Below are positions 1 through 5,418 of a stretch of 9,387 nucleotides of DNA, one piece after another. Made by a program: the position numbers and the translations under genes. Numbering within the stretch: the stretch's first letter is position 1; each line of letters begins with the position of its first letter. The DNA is taken from NCBI GenBank assembly GCA_018826545.1, contig JAHKAL010000028.1, positions 1-9,387 on the forward strand, written 5' to 3'. The notes under the pieces were generated by a model. That model was given only the letters and a program-made list of their open reading frames with translations. It made no database searches and was not told the origin of the DNA. This stretch comes from Patescibacteria group bacterium. Its GTDB lineage: Bacteria > Patescibacteriota > Microgenomatia > UBA8517.

Positions 1-488
1 ATAAACAGGTCCACATTTTGGGCAGATTTATAATCAACCATTCTTAAGAAATGATTCACAACCGAAGCTAATATATTTATTCCAGGAAGTTTCTGCCAGT
101 TTCTAGCAGTTGGATAGCCGTAAAGATACCTTGGGGGTGTATGACAATAACAAATGTGTATAGCTTTGCCTTTATTAATTAAATTAGGTTGATATGCACC
201 TGTAGCTGAAACTATTACTAAATCATATTTAGAAAAATTCCAAAATTTAAATATGGGAATTGCAAGAAGCCTAAGGGGGCTAATTAGTTTTGATTTAAAA
301 GGAATGTATTGCAAAACTGATGGTTTTATATCCATCTTTTCAAATCTTTTTCTATGAGGACCTAAAAACCTAGGTAAATAGACAGTTGTATAGATAGGAG
401 CTTTTGGAAAAAGATTATGCAACTCCTCCAACACTTTCTCTGCTCCCCCGTATTCTTTTATATAATCATGAACTATTGCTATTTTCAT
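1..488 (-). CDS. Glycosyltransferase family 4, N-terminal part (truncated by window edge)
   Basis: I translated this frame by hand from the ATG at 488; it stays open to base 1, giving about 162 residues without a stop. It begins MKIAIVHDYIKEYGGAEKVL, the typical opening of GT-B glycosyltransferases of family 4 (WbaZ/mannosyltransferase type): a Rossmann beta strand, the GGAE/K loop, then an HICYCHTPPRYLYGYP segment around residues 110-125 that matches the conserved CYCHTP(M/P)RY motif of this group. The family transfers a sugar from a nucleotide-sugar donor onto cell-surface polysaccharide or lipid-linked glycans at the inner face of the membrane. The donor-binding C-terminal domain lies outside the window, so the sugar cannot be predicted. 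It starts two bases after the exonuclease stop codon and has no clear Shine-Dalgarno site, so it probably shares the ftsH-exonuclease transcript. The family call is secure; the substrate is unknown. Confidence 0.85.
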   Translation of the reverse strand, partial: MKIAIVHDYIKEYGGAEKVLEELHNLFPKAPIYTTVYLPRFLGPHRKRFEKMDIKPSVLQYIPFKSKLISPLRLLAIPIFKFWNFSKYDLVIVSATGAYQPNLINKGKAIHICYCHTPPRYLYGYPTARNWQKLPGINILASVVNHFLRMVDYKSAQNVDLF

Positions 489-490
489 TT

Positions 491-1387
491 TTAAAGTAAT
501 GTCATTTGTTTTTCCTGATCTTTTTGTTTTCCAATTTTTCTAATTCTTTGAGTTAAAGTTCTAAATCCTAGTTCTTCAAATAATTCTAATACTTTATTAC
601 TATCCAAGTCCCACTTAGCTGCATCATCTAAGCTCAAACTTACTGGTACATTTTTTACAATTGTTGCAAGTTTATATGACATTAAAGCTGATTTTTTATC
701 TTTTATAAGTTTTTCAGATACCCTGGGTTGAATTTTTTTTATATTTTTATAAATGTTATCTAAACTTTTATATTCATCCAAAAGTTTAATCGCAGTTACT
801 GGTCCAATACCGCCTACTCCAAAATAATTATCAGATGGATCTCCAACCAGTGCTTTATAGTCAGCAATTAGTTCTGGGACTACTCCTAATCTTTCAACTG
901 TCTCATTTTTACCAAATAATTTTCCATTCGAAAGACCTGCAATAGGCATAAAAACTTTTACCTTGTTATCCACCAATTGCAAAATATCTCTATCTCCAGT
1001 AACAATAACTACATCGATTTTATTTTTATATTTTTGGGCTAAAGTTCCAATAACATCATCTGCTTCAAATCCTTTTTTAGATATGGCAGGAATATCAAAG
1101 GCCTTAATTACTTCTTTTGTTTTTTCAATTTGGGATTCCAAACTTTTATCTGTTTTGGGTCTTTGAGCTTGATATGTTTTAAAAGCCTTATGTCTAAAGG
1201 TAGGAGCTTTCTCATCCATACAAACAATAATATGAGTCGGGTTTAAATCCTGGATAATCCTTAAAAGCATTGAAACAAATCCATATATAGCGTTCGTTGG
1301 TTCTCCTTTTTTATTTGTCAGAGGAGGCATTGCATGAAAAGCCCTATGAAGTATTGCAAAACCATCAATTAATACTAGCTTTTTCAC
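491..1387 (-). CDS. Stand-alone 5'-3' exonuclease (Pol I N-terminal domain / FEN family)
   Basis: A 298-residue flap/5'-nuclease equivalent to the N-terminal domain of DNA polymerase I; it would remove RNA primers and 5' flaps during replication and repair. Acidic metal-binding motifs are in order: LIDG (D8), VCMDE (D58), FEADDVIG (E108, D110, D111), VTGDRD (D132, D134), and the helix-3-turn-helix region LVGDPSDNYFGVGGIG (D183, D186). The start is a GTG, chosen because LVLIDG must lie at the N-terminus in this family and no upstream ATG exists; it sits five bases after the ftsH stop. The protein ends with a charged tail and the pentapeptide QMTLL (294-298), which resembles a sliding-clamp-binding peptide. 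No polymerase domain follows: the next frame is a glycosyltransferase, so this is a genuine stand-alone nuclease rather than a broken polA. Confidence 0.92.
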   Translation of the reverse strand: MKKLVLIDGFAILHRAFHAMPPLTNKKGEPTNAIYGFVSMLLRIIQDLNPTHIIVCMDEKAPTFRHKAFKTYQAQRPKTDKSLESQIEKTKEVIKAFDIPAISKKGFEADDVIGTLAQKYKNKIDVVIVTGDRDILQLVDNKVKVFMPIAGLSNGKLFGKNETVERLGVVPELIADYKALVGDPSDNYFGVGGIGPVTAIKLLDEYKSLDNIYKNIKKIQPRVSEKLIKDKKSALMSYKLATIVKNVPVSLSLDDAAKWDLDSNKVLELFEELGFRTLTQRIRKIGKQKDQEKQMTLL

Positions 1388-1392
1388 TTGAA

Positions 1393-3231
1393 TTATTTTG
1401 AGTCCTTTTTTCCTACAATTTTCTCGAAATCGTCCTTATCCAAGGTTTCTTTTATGAGAAGCTTTTCTACTACTTTATCTAGTAATTTTTTGTTTTTCTT
1501 TAATATTTCTTCTGCATTTTTATAACAACCATCGATTATTTTATTTACTTCGTTGTCTATTTTTTCTTGCGTTGCAGGAGAAATTGTAGGCCCTTCATAA
1601 AAGTCCAGTGAACCAAATTCTCCATATTCTGAATTAGCACCCAAGTTAACAGGTCCTAGATTGCTCATTCCAAAGTCCACTACCATTGCTCTTGCAATTT
1701 TAGTTGCATTTTTAATATCACTTGCAGCACCAGCTGTCATTTCATCAAAAATTAGTCTCTCAGCTGCCCTTCCTCCAAGCATGGCTGTAACAGCTTGTAA
1801 AAGCCTTGTTTTAGTTTCATGAGTTCTGTCTGCCCCCGTTGAAGAAATTTCAGTGTGGCCCAAACTCATTCCTCTAGCCACAATTGAGATTCTCTGGACC
1901 GGATCAGTCTTTGGCAGGAAATGAGCAGTTAGGGCGTGTCCTGCTTCGTGATATGCAGTGATTTGTCTGTCCTCATCTGTTTGGAGTCTTTTCTTGGCAG
2001 GACCTAGTTTAACTTTAGTTGCAGCCTCTTCAACGTCACCCATTTCAATTGCAACTTTTGCTTCTCTTGCGGCATGGATTGCAGCTTCATTAAGCATATT
2101 CTCAAGATCAGCTCCAGAAAAACCTACAGTTCTATCAGCAATTTTTATCCAACCAATTCCTTTAGCGAATTTTTTACCTCTTGAGTGAATTTTTAATATT
2201 GCAAGCCTACCTTCTTTATCGGGCATATCCAAAGTTACTCTTCTGTCAAATCTTCCCGGCCTTAAAAGTGCAGGATCCAAAAGATCTCCTCTATTTGTTG
2301 CTGCGATAACCATTACGTTATCATTTGGGGTAAATCCATCCATTTCAACTAAGATTTGGTTTAAAGTTTGTTCTCTTTCATCGTGTCCCCCAATCATTCC
2401 TCTACCCCTTTGCCTTCCAATTGCATCAATTTCATCTATAAAAATAATTGAAGGGGCAGAAAGTTTTGCCTGTACAAAAAGATCTCTTACACGGCTTGCT
2501 CCAACACCTACAAGCATTTCCATAAATTCTGATCCTGCCATTGAGAAAAATGGAACTCCTGCCTCTCCTGCAACAGCTCTTGCTAATAAAGTTTTTCCGA
2601 CACCAGCCGCACCAAAAAGAAGTACACCTTTAGGTGTTCTTGCACCAATCCTTCTATACTTAGCTGGATTTTTAAGAAAGTCTACTACTTCTTCCAATTC
2701 TTTCTTGGCATCATCTACTCCTGCAACATCCTGGAAAGTTACGCTTTGCTTGCCTTTTGCAAAAAGTTTAGCCTTACTTTTTCCAAAGGAAAAAATATCC
2801 TGAGCCCCTTTGTTTTGAGATTTAAAGATAAAAAGAAAAAATACTGCCATTAAAGCAATTGGCAAAACTACTCCCAATATTTGCCCTACTGCATCACTTA
2901 TTGTCTTATCAACTATATTGTAACTAACCTTATTCGGATCAATTTTAAATTTATCCAAAAGATCAGTGAAGCTTTCTGTTGATTCTTTATTTGTACTTTT
3001 TATGGAATCATCTTCATAAGTAAGAACCACTTTATTTTCATCAATTGTCACATTTTTAACTTTCTCAGCCTTAATATCGCTCATAGCCTGAGAGATTTCC
3101 AGTTTTGAAGAATTACTTTGGAATTCAAACATAGAAATTACAAAAGGAACTAAAAAGAAAAGAATAAAAAGAGCTAAAAGAACTTTTTTAATGTCTAATT
3201 TTATTTTTAATTTAATCTGTTTTTTCTTCAT
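1393..3231 (-). CDS. ftsH: ATP-dependent zinc metalloprotease FtsH
   Basis: A 612-residue membrane AAA+ protease, full length for the family, which degrades misfolded membrane proteins and short-lived regulators. In order: a basic N-terminus, transmembrane segment about 16-35, an extracytoplasmic domain about 36-113, a second transmembrane segment about 115-136, then the AAA+ module with Walker A GAAGVGKT (207-214), Walker B IIFIDE (D266, E267), the second region of homology ATNR...RPGRFDRR (311-331), and the M41 peptidase with HEAGH (H428, E429, H432) and the third zinc ligand D505 in TAGAASD. Two positions depart from the usual sequence: Walker A has AA in place of the common PP, and the pore loop reads MEMLVG where E. 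coli FtsH has VEMFVG, so the pore phenylalanine is leucine (L240). An extended -10 promoter lies just upstream. The exonuclease gene follows five bases after the stop. Confidence 0.97.
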   Translation of the reverse strand: MKKKQIKLKIKLDIKKVLLALFILFFLVPFVISMFEFQSNSSKLEISQAMSDIKAEKVKNVTIDENKVVLTYEDDSIKSTNKESTESFTDLLDKFKIDPNKVSYNIVDKTISDAVGQILGVVLPIALMAVFFLFIFKSQNKGAQDIFSFGKSKAKLFAKGKQSVTFQDVAGVDDAKKELEEVVDFLKNPAKYRRIGARTPKGVLLFGAAGVGKTLLARAVAGEAGVPFFSMAGSEFMEMLVGVGASRVRDLFVQAKLSAPSIIFIDEIDAIGRQRGRGMIGGHDEREQTLNQILVEMDGFTPNDNVMVIAATNRGDLLDPALLRPGRFDRRVTLDMPDKEGRLAILKIHSRGKKFAKGIGWIKIADRTVGFSGADLENMLNEAAIHAAREAKVAIEMGDVEEAATKVKLGPAKKRLQTDEDRQITAYHEAGHALTAHFLPKTDPVQRISIVARGMSLGHTEISSTGADRTHETKTRLLQAVTAMLGGRAAERLIFDEMTAGAASDIKNATKIARAMVVDFGMSNLGPVNLGANSEYGEFGSLDFYEGPTISPATQEKIDNEVNKIIDGCYKNAEEILKKNKKLLDKVVEKLLIKETLDKDDFEKIVGKKDSK

Positions 3232-3252
3232 TTAACTTTTCTTTTCCCTGGA

Positions 3253-3261
3253 ATTATAACA
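3253..3261 (-). promoter_or_regulatory. Extended -10 promoter for ftsH
   Basis: On the minus strand the bases TGTTATAAT occur here: a perfect TATAAT with the TGn extension. The -10 ends 21 bases before the ftsH ATG (3231), which would give a short leader of about 15 bases. I see no good -35 hexamer at 16-18 bases, as is common for extended -10 promoters. It sits in the 32-base gap after the tRNA-binding protein gene, and would separate ftsH, exonuclease and glycosyltransferase from T-box control of trpS. Confidence 0.55.
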
Positions 3262-3263
3262 CT

Positions 3264-3596
3264 TTAATGGACTTTTGTTCCTGAATCAATCTCCTTTTCA
3301 GGAATAAGAAGAACGCAGTTACCATTTTCATCTTCGGGAGCTAAAAGCATACCTTGGCTTTTTACTCCTTTTATCTCTTTTTCTTCAATATTTGATAAAT
3401 AGACTATTTTTTTTCCAACAAGCTCTTCAGGTGTATACCAATCTCTAATTCCCGAAACAATAGTCCGCTCCCCCAATTCTCCCACTTCAAGAGTGAGTTT
3501 AATGAGTTTATCCACTCCCTCAACTGCTTCAGCTTCCAGCACTTTAGCAATTCTAATATCAAGTTTTTGGAAATCCTCAAAAGAAATATTATCCAT
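3264..3596 (-). CDS. Stand-alone tRNA-binding domain protein (Trbp111 / MetRS C-terminal type)
   Basis: A 110-residue OB-fold protein of the Trbp111/EMAP-II class. The sequence runs ISFEDFQKLDIRIAKVLEAE at the start, then IVSGIRDWYTPEELVGKK (around residues 47-64) and VKSQGMLLAPED near 78-90; this closely follows the C-terminal domain appended to many bacterial methionyl-tRNA synthetases, which dimerises and binds tRNA without sequence specificity. Here it is encoded alone, at the family's expected single-domain length, with its own ATG three bases after the trpS stop. It is therefore almost certainly co-transcribed with trpS under the T-box, and may act as a general tRNA chaperone or as a detached partner of a synthetase. 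No catalytic synthetase domain is fused to it. The domain call is strong; the partner is inference. Confidence 0.9.
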   Translation of the reverse strand: MDNISFEDFQKLDIRIAKVLEAEAVEGVDKLIKLTLEVGELGERTIVSGIRDWYTPEELVGKKIVYLSNIEEKEIKGVKSQGMLLAPEDENGNCVLLIPEKEIDSGTKVH

Positions 3597-3599
3597 TTT

Positions 3600-4583
3600 T
3601 TATACTAAACCCATAGCCTTTTTAACTTCTAAAAGTGTTTCTGAGGCAACTTTAGTAGCTTTAAGGCTCCCTTCTTTTAATATTTTTTCTATATATTCAG
3701 GATCTCTTTCTAATTTAGCTCTTCTTTCCTGAATAGGTTTAAGTTCTTTATAAATTGCCTCTGCCAATTCTTCTTTTAAGGAAGAGTATTTAATACCATC
3801 TTTCAGGTAGTCTTTTTCGTAATTTTCTCTTTTATCTTTTCCCTCAAAAAACTCAACCAAAGTTAAAAGTGTATTTACTCCACCACTATCTGGAACTTTG
3901 TCTCCTTTTCCTAAGTCTGTTGGAGTTTTTGCAAGTCTTTCTTTAATTGTTTCTAAACTATCAGTTAAAAGAATAGAACTCCCAGAAATTGATTTACTCA
4001 TCTTTCCCTCCCCTGTTAGGGATGGTACATAGTCTCCCTTAGTTATAAATCTTTTTGGTTCTGGAAAGTCTGTACCAAATTTTTCATTCATCTTTCTTGC
4101 TACCTCACGCGCAATTTCTAAATGTGGTTCTTGATCTATTCCTACAGGCACAAATGTAGCTTTATAAAGCAAAATATCCGCAGCCATCAATACTGGATAG
4201 TTAAGTAGAGCCACATTTACATTTTTGGGGTATTGTTTAATTTTTTCCTTGAAAGTTGGTATATGTTGCATTCTTGCAACCGTAACTTGAGTTGAAAAGA
4301 GATATGTCAATTCAAGAAGTTCCTTAATATGAGATTGAACAAATAATGCACATTTCTCAGGATCCAGACCTGCCGACAAGTAATCTAAAACTATATCCTT
4401 TATTTTCGATTGAAAATCTTTTGTTTCAAAAGGTGTAGTCAGAGTATGAAGGTCAGCAACCATATAAAAAGTTTCATACTCAGGGTTATTCTGTAACTCC
4501 AACATACCCTTAACCGCACCAAGATAGTTTCCTAAATGTAGGCGGCCTGTTGCCCTAATACCTGATAAAACACGTTTTTTCAT
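3600..4583 (-). CDS. trpS: Tryptophanyl-tRNA synthetase
   Basis: A 327-residue class Ic aminoacyl-tRNA synthetase that charges tRNA-Trp, normal in length. The HIGH-type signature is GRLHLGNYLGA (H16 to N19), the tryptophan-pocket helix contains MAADILLYKATFVPVGIDQ (D136 matches the indole-binding aspartate of bacterial TrpRS), and the KMSKS loop is intact (194-198, in GEGKMSKS). The ATG at 4583 follows directly on a U-rich leader without an obvious Shine-Dalgarno site. The gene is preceded by a T-box riboswitch whose specifier codon reads UGG, which independently supports the tryptophan assignment, and by two tRNA genes that appear to share its transcript. A tRNA-binding protein gene follows after three bases. 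Confidence 0.96.
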   Translation of the reverse strand: MKKRVLSGIRATGRLHLGNYLGAVKGMLELQNNPEYETFYMVADLHTLTTPFETKDFQSKIKDIVLDYLSAGLDPEKCALFVQSHIKELLELTYLFSTQVTVARMQHIPTFKEKIKQYPKNVNVALLNYPVLMAADILLYKATFVPVGIDQEPHLEIAREVARKMNEKFGTDFPEPKRFITKGDYVPSLTGEGKMSKSISGSSILLTDSLETIKERLAKTPTDLGKGDKVPDSGGVNTLLTLVEFFEGKDKRENYEKDYLKDGIKYSSLKEELAEAIYKELKPIQERRAKLERDPEYIEKILKEGSLKATKVASETLLEVKKAMGLV

Positions 4584-4599
4584 ATACTTTTAGTTTAAC

Positions 4600-4629
4600 A
4601 AAATATAAAAATACCTCTAGAGCGAAAGG
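4600..4629 (-). terminator. Regulated terminator of the trpS T-box
   Basis: A five-pair hairpin (CCTTT with AGAGG, one G-U pair, six-base loop) spans 4629-4614 on the minus strand and is followed by a TATTTTTATATTTT run. Its 5' arm is also the 3' arm of the antiterminator, so the two cannot coexist. The stem is weak for an intrinsic terminator, so the mechanism could be partly translational; no Shine-Dalgarno site close to the ATG is available for sequestration, which favours transcription attenuation. Confidence 0.5.
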
Positions 4630-4731
4630 ACGAATGAAGTTCGTGGTGCCACCTTTCTTTCTTTTAAGAAAAACTTAAAAGCTTAATTTACTAAGACTCC
4701 CGTATTCCAACCAATACGGTTTTGACGTCTT
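4600..4731 (-). promoter_or_regulatory. T-box riboswitch, tryptophan-specific, upstream of trpS
   Basis: Read on the minus strand. Stem I is very short: AAGAC (4731-4727) pairs with GTCTT (4697-4693), enclosing CCGTATT (4719-4713) paired with AATACGG (4706-4700). The hairpin loop is GGTTGG, which offers a UGG tryptophan codon at 4709-4707 followed by A. The antiterminator is textbook: GAAAGG (4657-4652), the bulge TGGCACC (4651-4645), ACGAA, a five-base loop, TTCGT (4634-4630), then CCTTTC (4629-4624). The bulge TGGC would pair with GCCA, as expected for uncharged tRNA-Trp with discriminator G73. CCTTT can alternatively pair with AGAGG (4618-4614) ahead of a T-rich run, giving the mutually exclusive terminator. 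Uncharged tRNA-Trp should therefore raise trpS expression. Stems II and III are not evident. Confidence 0.88.
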
Positions 4732-4734
4732 TTG

Positions 4735-4807
4735 TGCCAGCGACTGGAATCGGACCAGTGACCTATCGCTTATGAAACGATCGCTACTACCACTGAGCTA
4801 CGCTGGC
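4735..4807 (-). tRNA. tRNA with anticodon CAU (probably elongator tRNA-Met)
   Basis: A 73-base cloverleaf. The acceptor stem GCCAGCG/CGCTGGC has seven perfect pairs, the anticodon stem is ATCGT/GCGAT with loop TTCATAA (anticodon CAT), the T stem is ACTGG/CCAGT, the discriminator is A, and CCA is not encoded. Perfect G1-C72 pairing argues against an initiator. Two deviations stand out: the D stem has a C13-U22 mismatch, and the T loop reads TCCGATT, with C at position 55 where U (pseudouridine) is nearly universal. The T-box Stem I begins only three bases after the mature 3' end. A CAU tRNA could also be lysidine-modified Ile2, but a separate UAU tRNA-Ile in this window makes that less needed. 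Confidence 0.9.
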
Positions 4808-4818
4808 TGAAAATTGTG

Positions 4819-4888
4819 TTGCGGAGCTAGGAGTTGAACCTAGTCTGCAAGATTATGAGCCTTGCGTGCAGCCGTACACTACCCCGCA
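4819..4888 (-). tRNA. tRNA with anticodon CAU (Met; initiator or elongator unresolved)
   Basis: A 70-base cloverleaf. The acceptor is TGCGGGG/CTCCGCA with U1-A72 and one G-U pair, the D stem is GTGT/GCAC with a six-base loop ACGGCT, the anticodon stem is CAAGG/TCTTG with loop CTCATAA (anticodon CAT), the T arm is CTAGG TTCAACT CCTAG, the discriminator is A, and there is no encoded CCA. Evidence on identity is mixed: the weak 1-72 pair and an anticodon arm resembling plastid initiator tRNAs suggest tRNA-fMet, whereas U11-A24 in the D stem and the lack of three consecutive G-C pairs in the anticodon stem suggest an elongator. It is 11 bases upstream of the second CAU tRNA and is preceded by a promoter. 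Confidence 0.9.
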
Positions 4889-4900
4889 TATACGTACAGT

Positions 4901-4928
4901 ATTATAACCCAAAGTTCAGCTTCTTCAA
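4901..4928 (-). promoter_or_regulatory. Promoter for the tRNA-tRNA-T-box-trpS transcript
   Basis: On the minus strand, TTGAAG (4928-4923) is followed after 16 bases by a perfect TATAAT (4906-4901). Transcription would start near 4894, about six bases before the first tRNA (5' end 4888). It lies in the 44-base gap after the divIC-like gene, so the tRNAs and trpS need not depend on read-through. No other promoter space exists between here and the T-box. Confidence 0.6.
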
Positions 4929-4932
4929 AACC

Positions 4933-5334
4933 TCAAATAAATAATTTAAGCCACTTTTTCCAAGTTGGATCTGGCAATAAATCCTCTTCTTCCTCAAGAA
5001 TTGGTGCAATTTTTTTAAGTATTTCGTCTTCGGGGAGAATAAGTACTATCTCTCCCTCTTTAGCTAACCCCAACTTGTCCCTTAATTGTTTTTCTACATA
5101 AGCATCACTTTCGACTTCAGCTACTTTTTTTTCAAGCTCTTCTTTTTCTTTTCTTAATACTTCCACCTTTTTTTCTTCGTCTTTAATTCTGTTTCTAATG
5201 TCTATTGCTCTTATGATATTTCTTACAAGAGAAATTGCTACAATTATTACTCCAAAGATAAGTAAGTATTTAGAATAGTCAGAAACTTTTCTTTTAAAAA
5301 AATCTGTAATTTCTTGGTTGTTTTTCCTTTTCAT
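4933..5334 (-). CDS. Septum formation initiator family protein (DivIC/FtsB-like)
   Basis: A 133-residue bitopic membrane protein of the FtsB/DivIC family, which bridges early and late cell-division proteins at the septum. It has a basic cytoplasmic N-terminus, one transmembrane segment at about 23-43 (YLLIFGVIIVAISLV), a heptad-rich coiled coil at about 46-76 (charged EEKKVEVLRKEKEELEKK), and the characteristic YVEKQLRDKLGLAKEGEIVL segment (79-98) followed by an acidic tail ending PDPTWKKWLKLFI. The ATG at 5334 has only a TATTAT-like box 10 bases upstream, implying a very short leader if that is its promoter. It faces away from the recombinase gene. Which paralogue (FtsB, FtsL or DivIC) it replaces cannot be told from sequence alone. 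Confidence 0.85.
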   Translation of the reverse strand: MKRKNNQEITDFFKRKVSDYSKYLLIFGVIIVAISLVRNIIRAIDIRNRIKDEEKKVEVLRKEKEELEKKVAEVESDAYVEKQLRDKLGLAKEGEIVLILPEDEILKKIAPILEEEEDLLPDPTWKKWLKLFI

Positions 5335-5352
5335 TTTTGTACCTATAATATA

Positions 5353-5410
5353 TTGACTATATTTGAGAATGTGATATCATATAAAACTAATCGTATCCTG
5401 CTTCTATAAT
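5353..5410 (+). promoter_or_regulatory. Candidate promoters for the recombinase in the 84-base divergent gap
   Basis: Two candidates drive the plus-strand gene. TTGACT (5353-5358) and TATCAT (5375-5380) are separated by 16 bases and would start near 5387, leaving a leader of about 32 bases. Separately, a perfect TATAAT (5405-5410) lies only eight bases before the ATG (5419) and would make an almost leaderless mRNA, but it has no recognisable -35. No Shine-Dalgarno site precedes the ATG. A minus-strand TATTAT (5350-5345) could serve the divergent divIC-like gene. Confidence 0.4.
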
Positions 5411-5418
5411 AATAGTAT

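Noticed and set aside
491..1387. Broken DNA polymerase I gene
   Set aside because: The exonuclease has a natural end and the sequence beyond encodes a glycosyltransferase with its own start; no polymerase motifs are found.
1958..2188. Plus-strand open frames opposite ftsH, and similar frames opposite other genes
   Set aside because: They lie wholly inside strongly conserved genes on the other strand and show no recognisable domains or start signals.
5335..5418. dif-like recombination site next to the Xer gene
   Set aside because: Only a short TGATATCA palindrome is present; no pair of 11-base arms around a central spacer can be seen.
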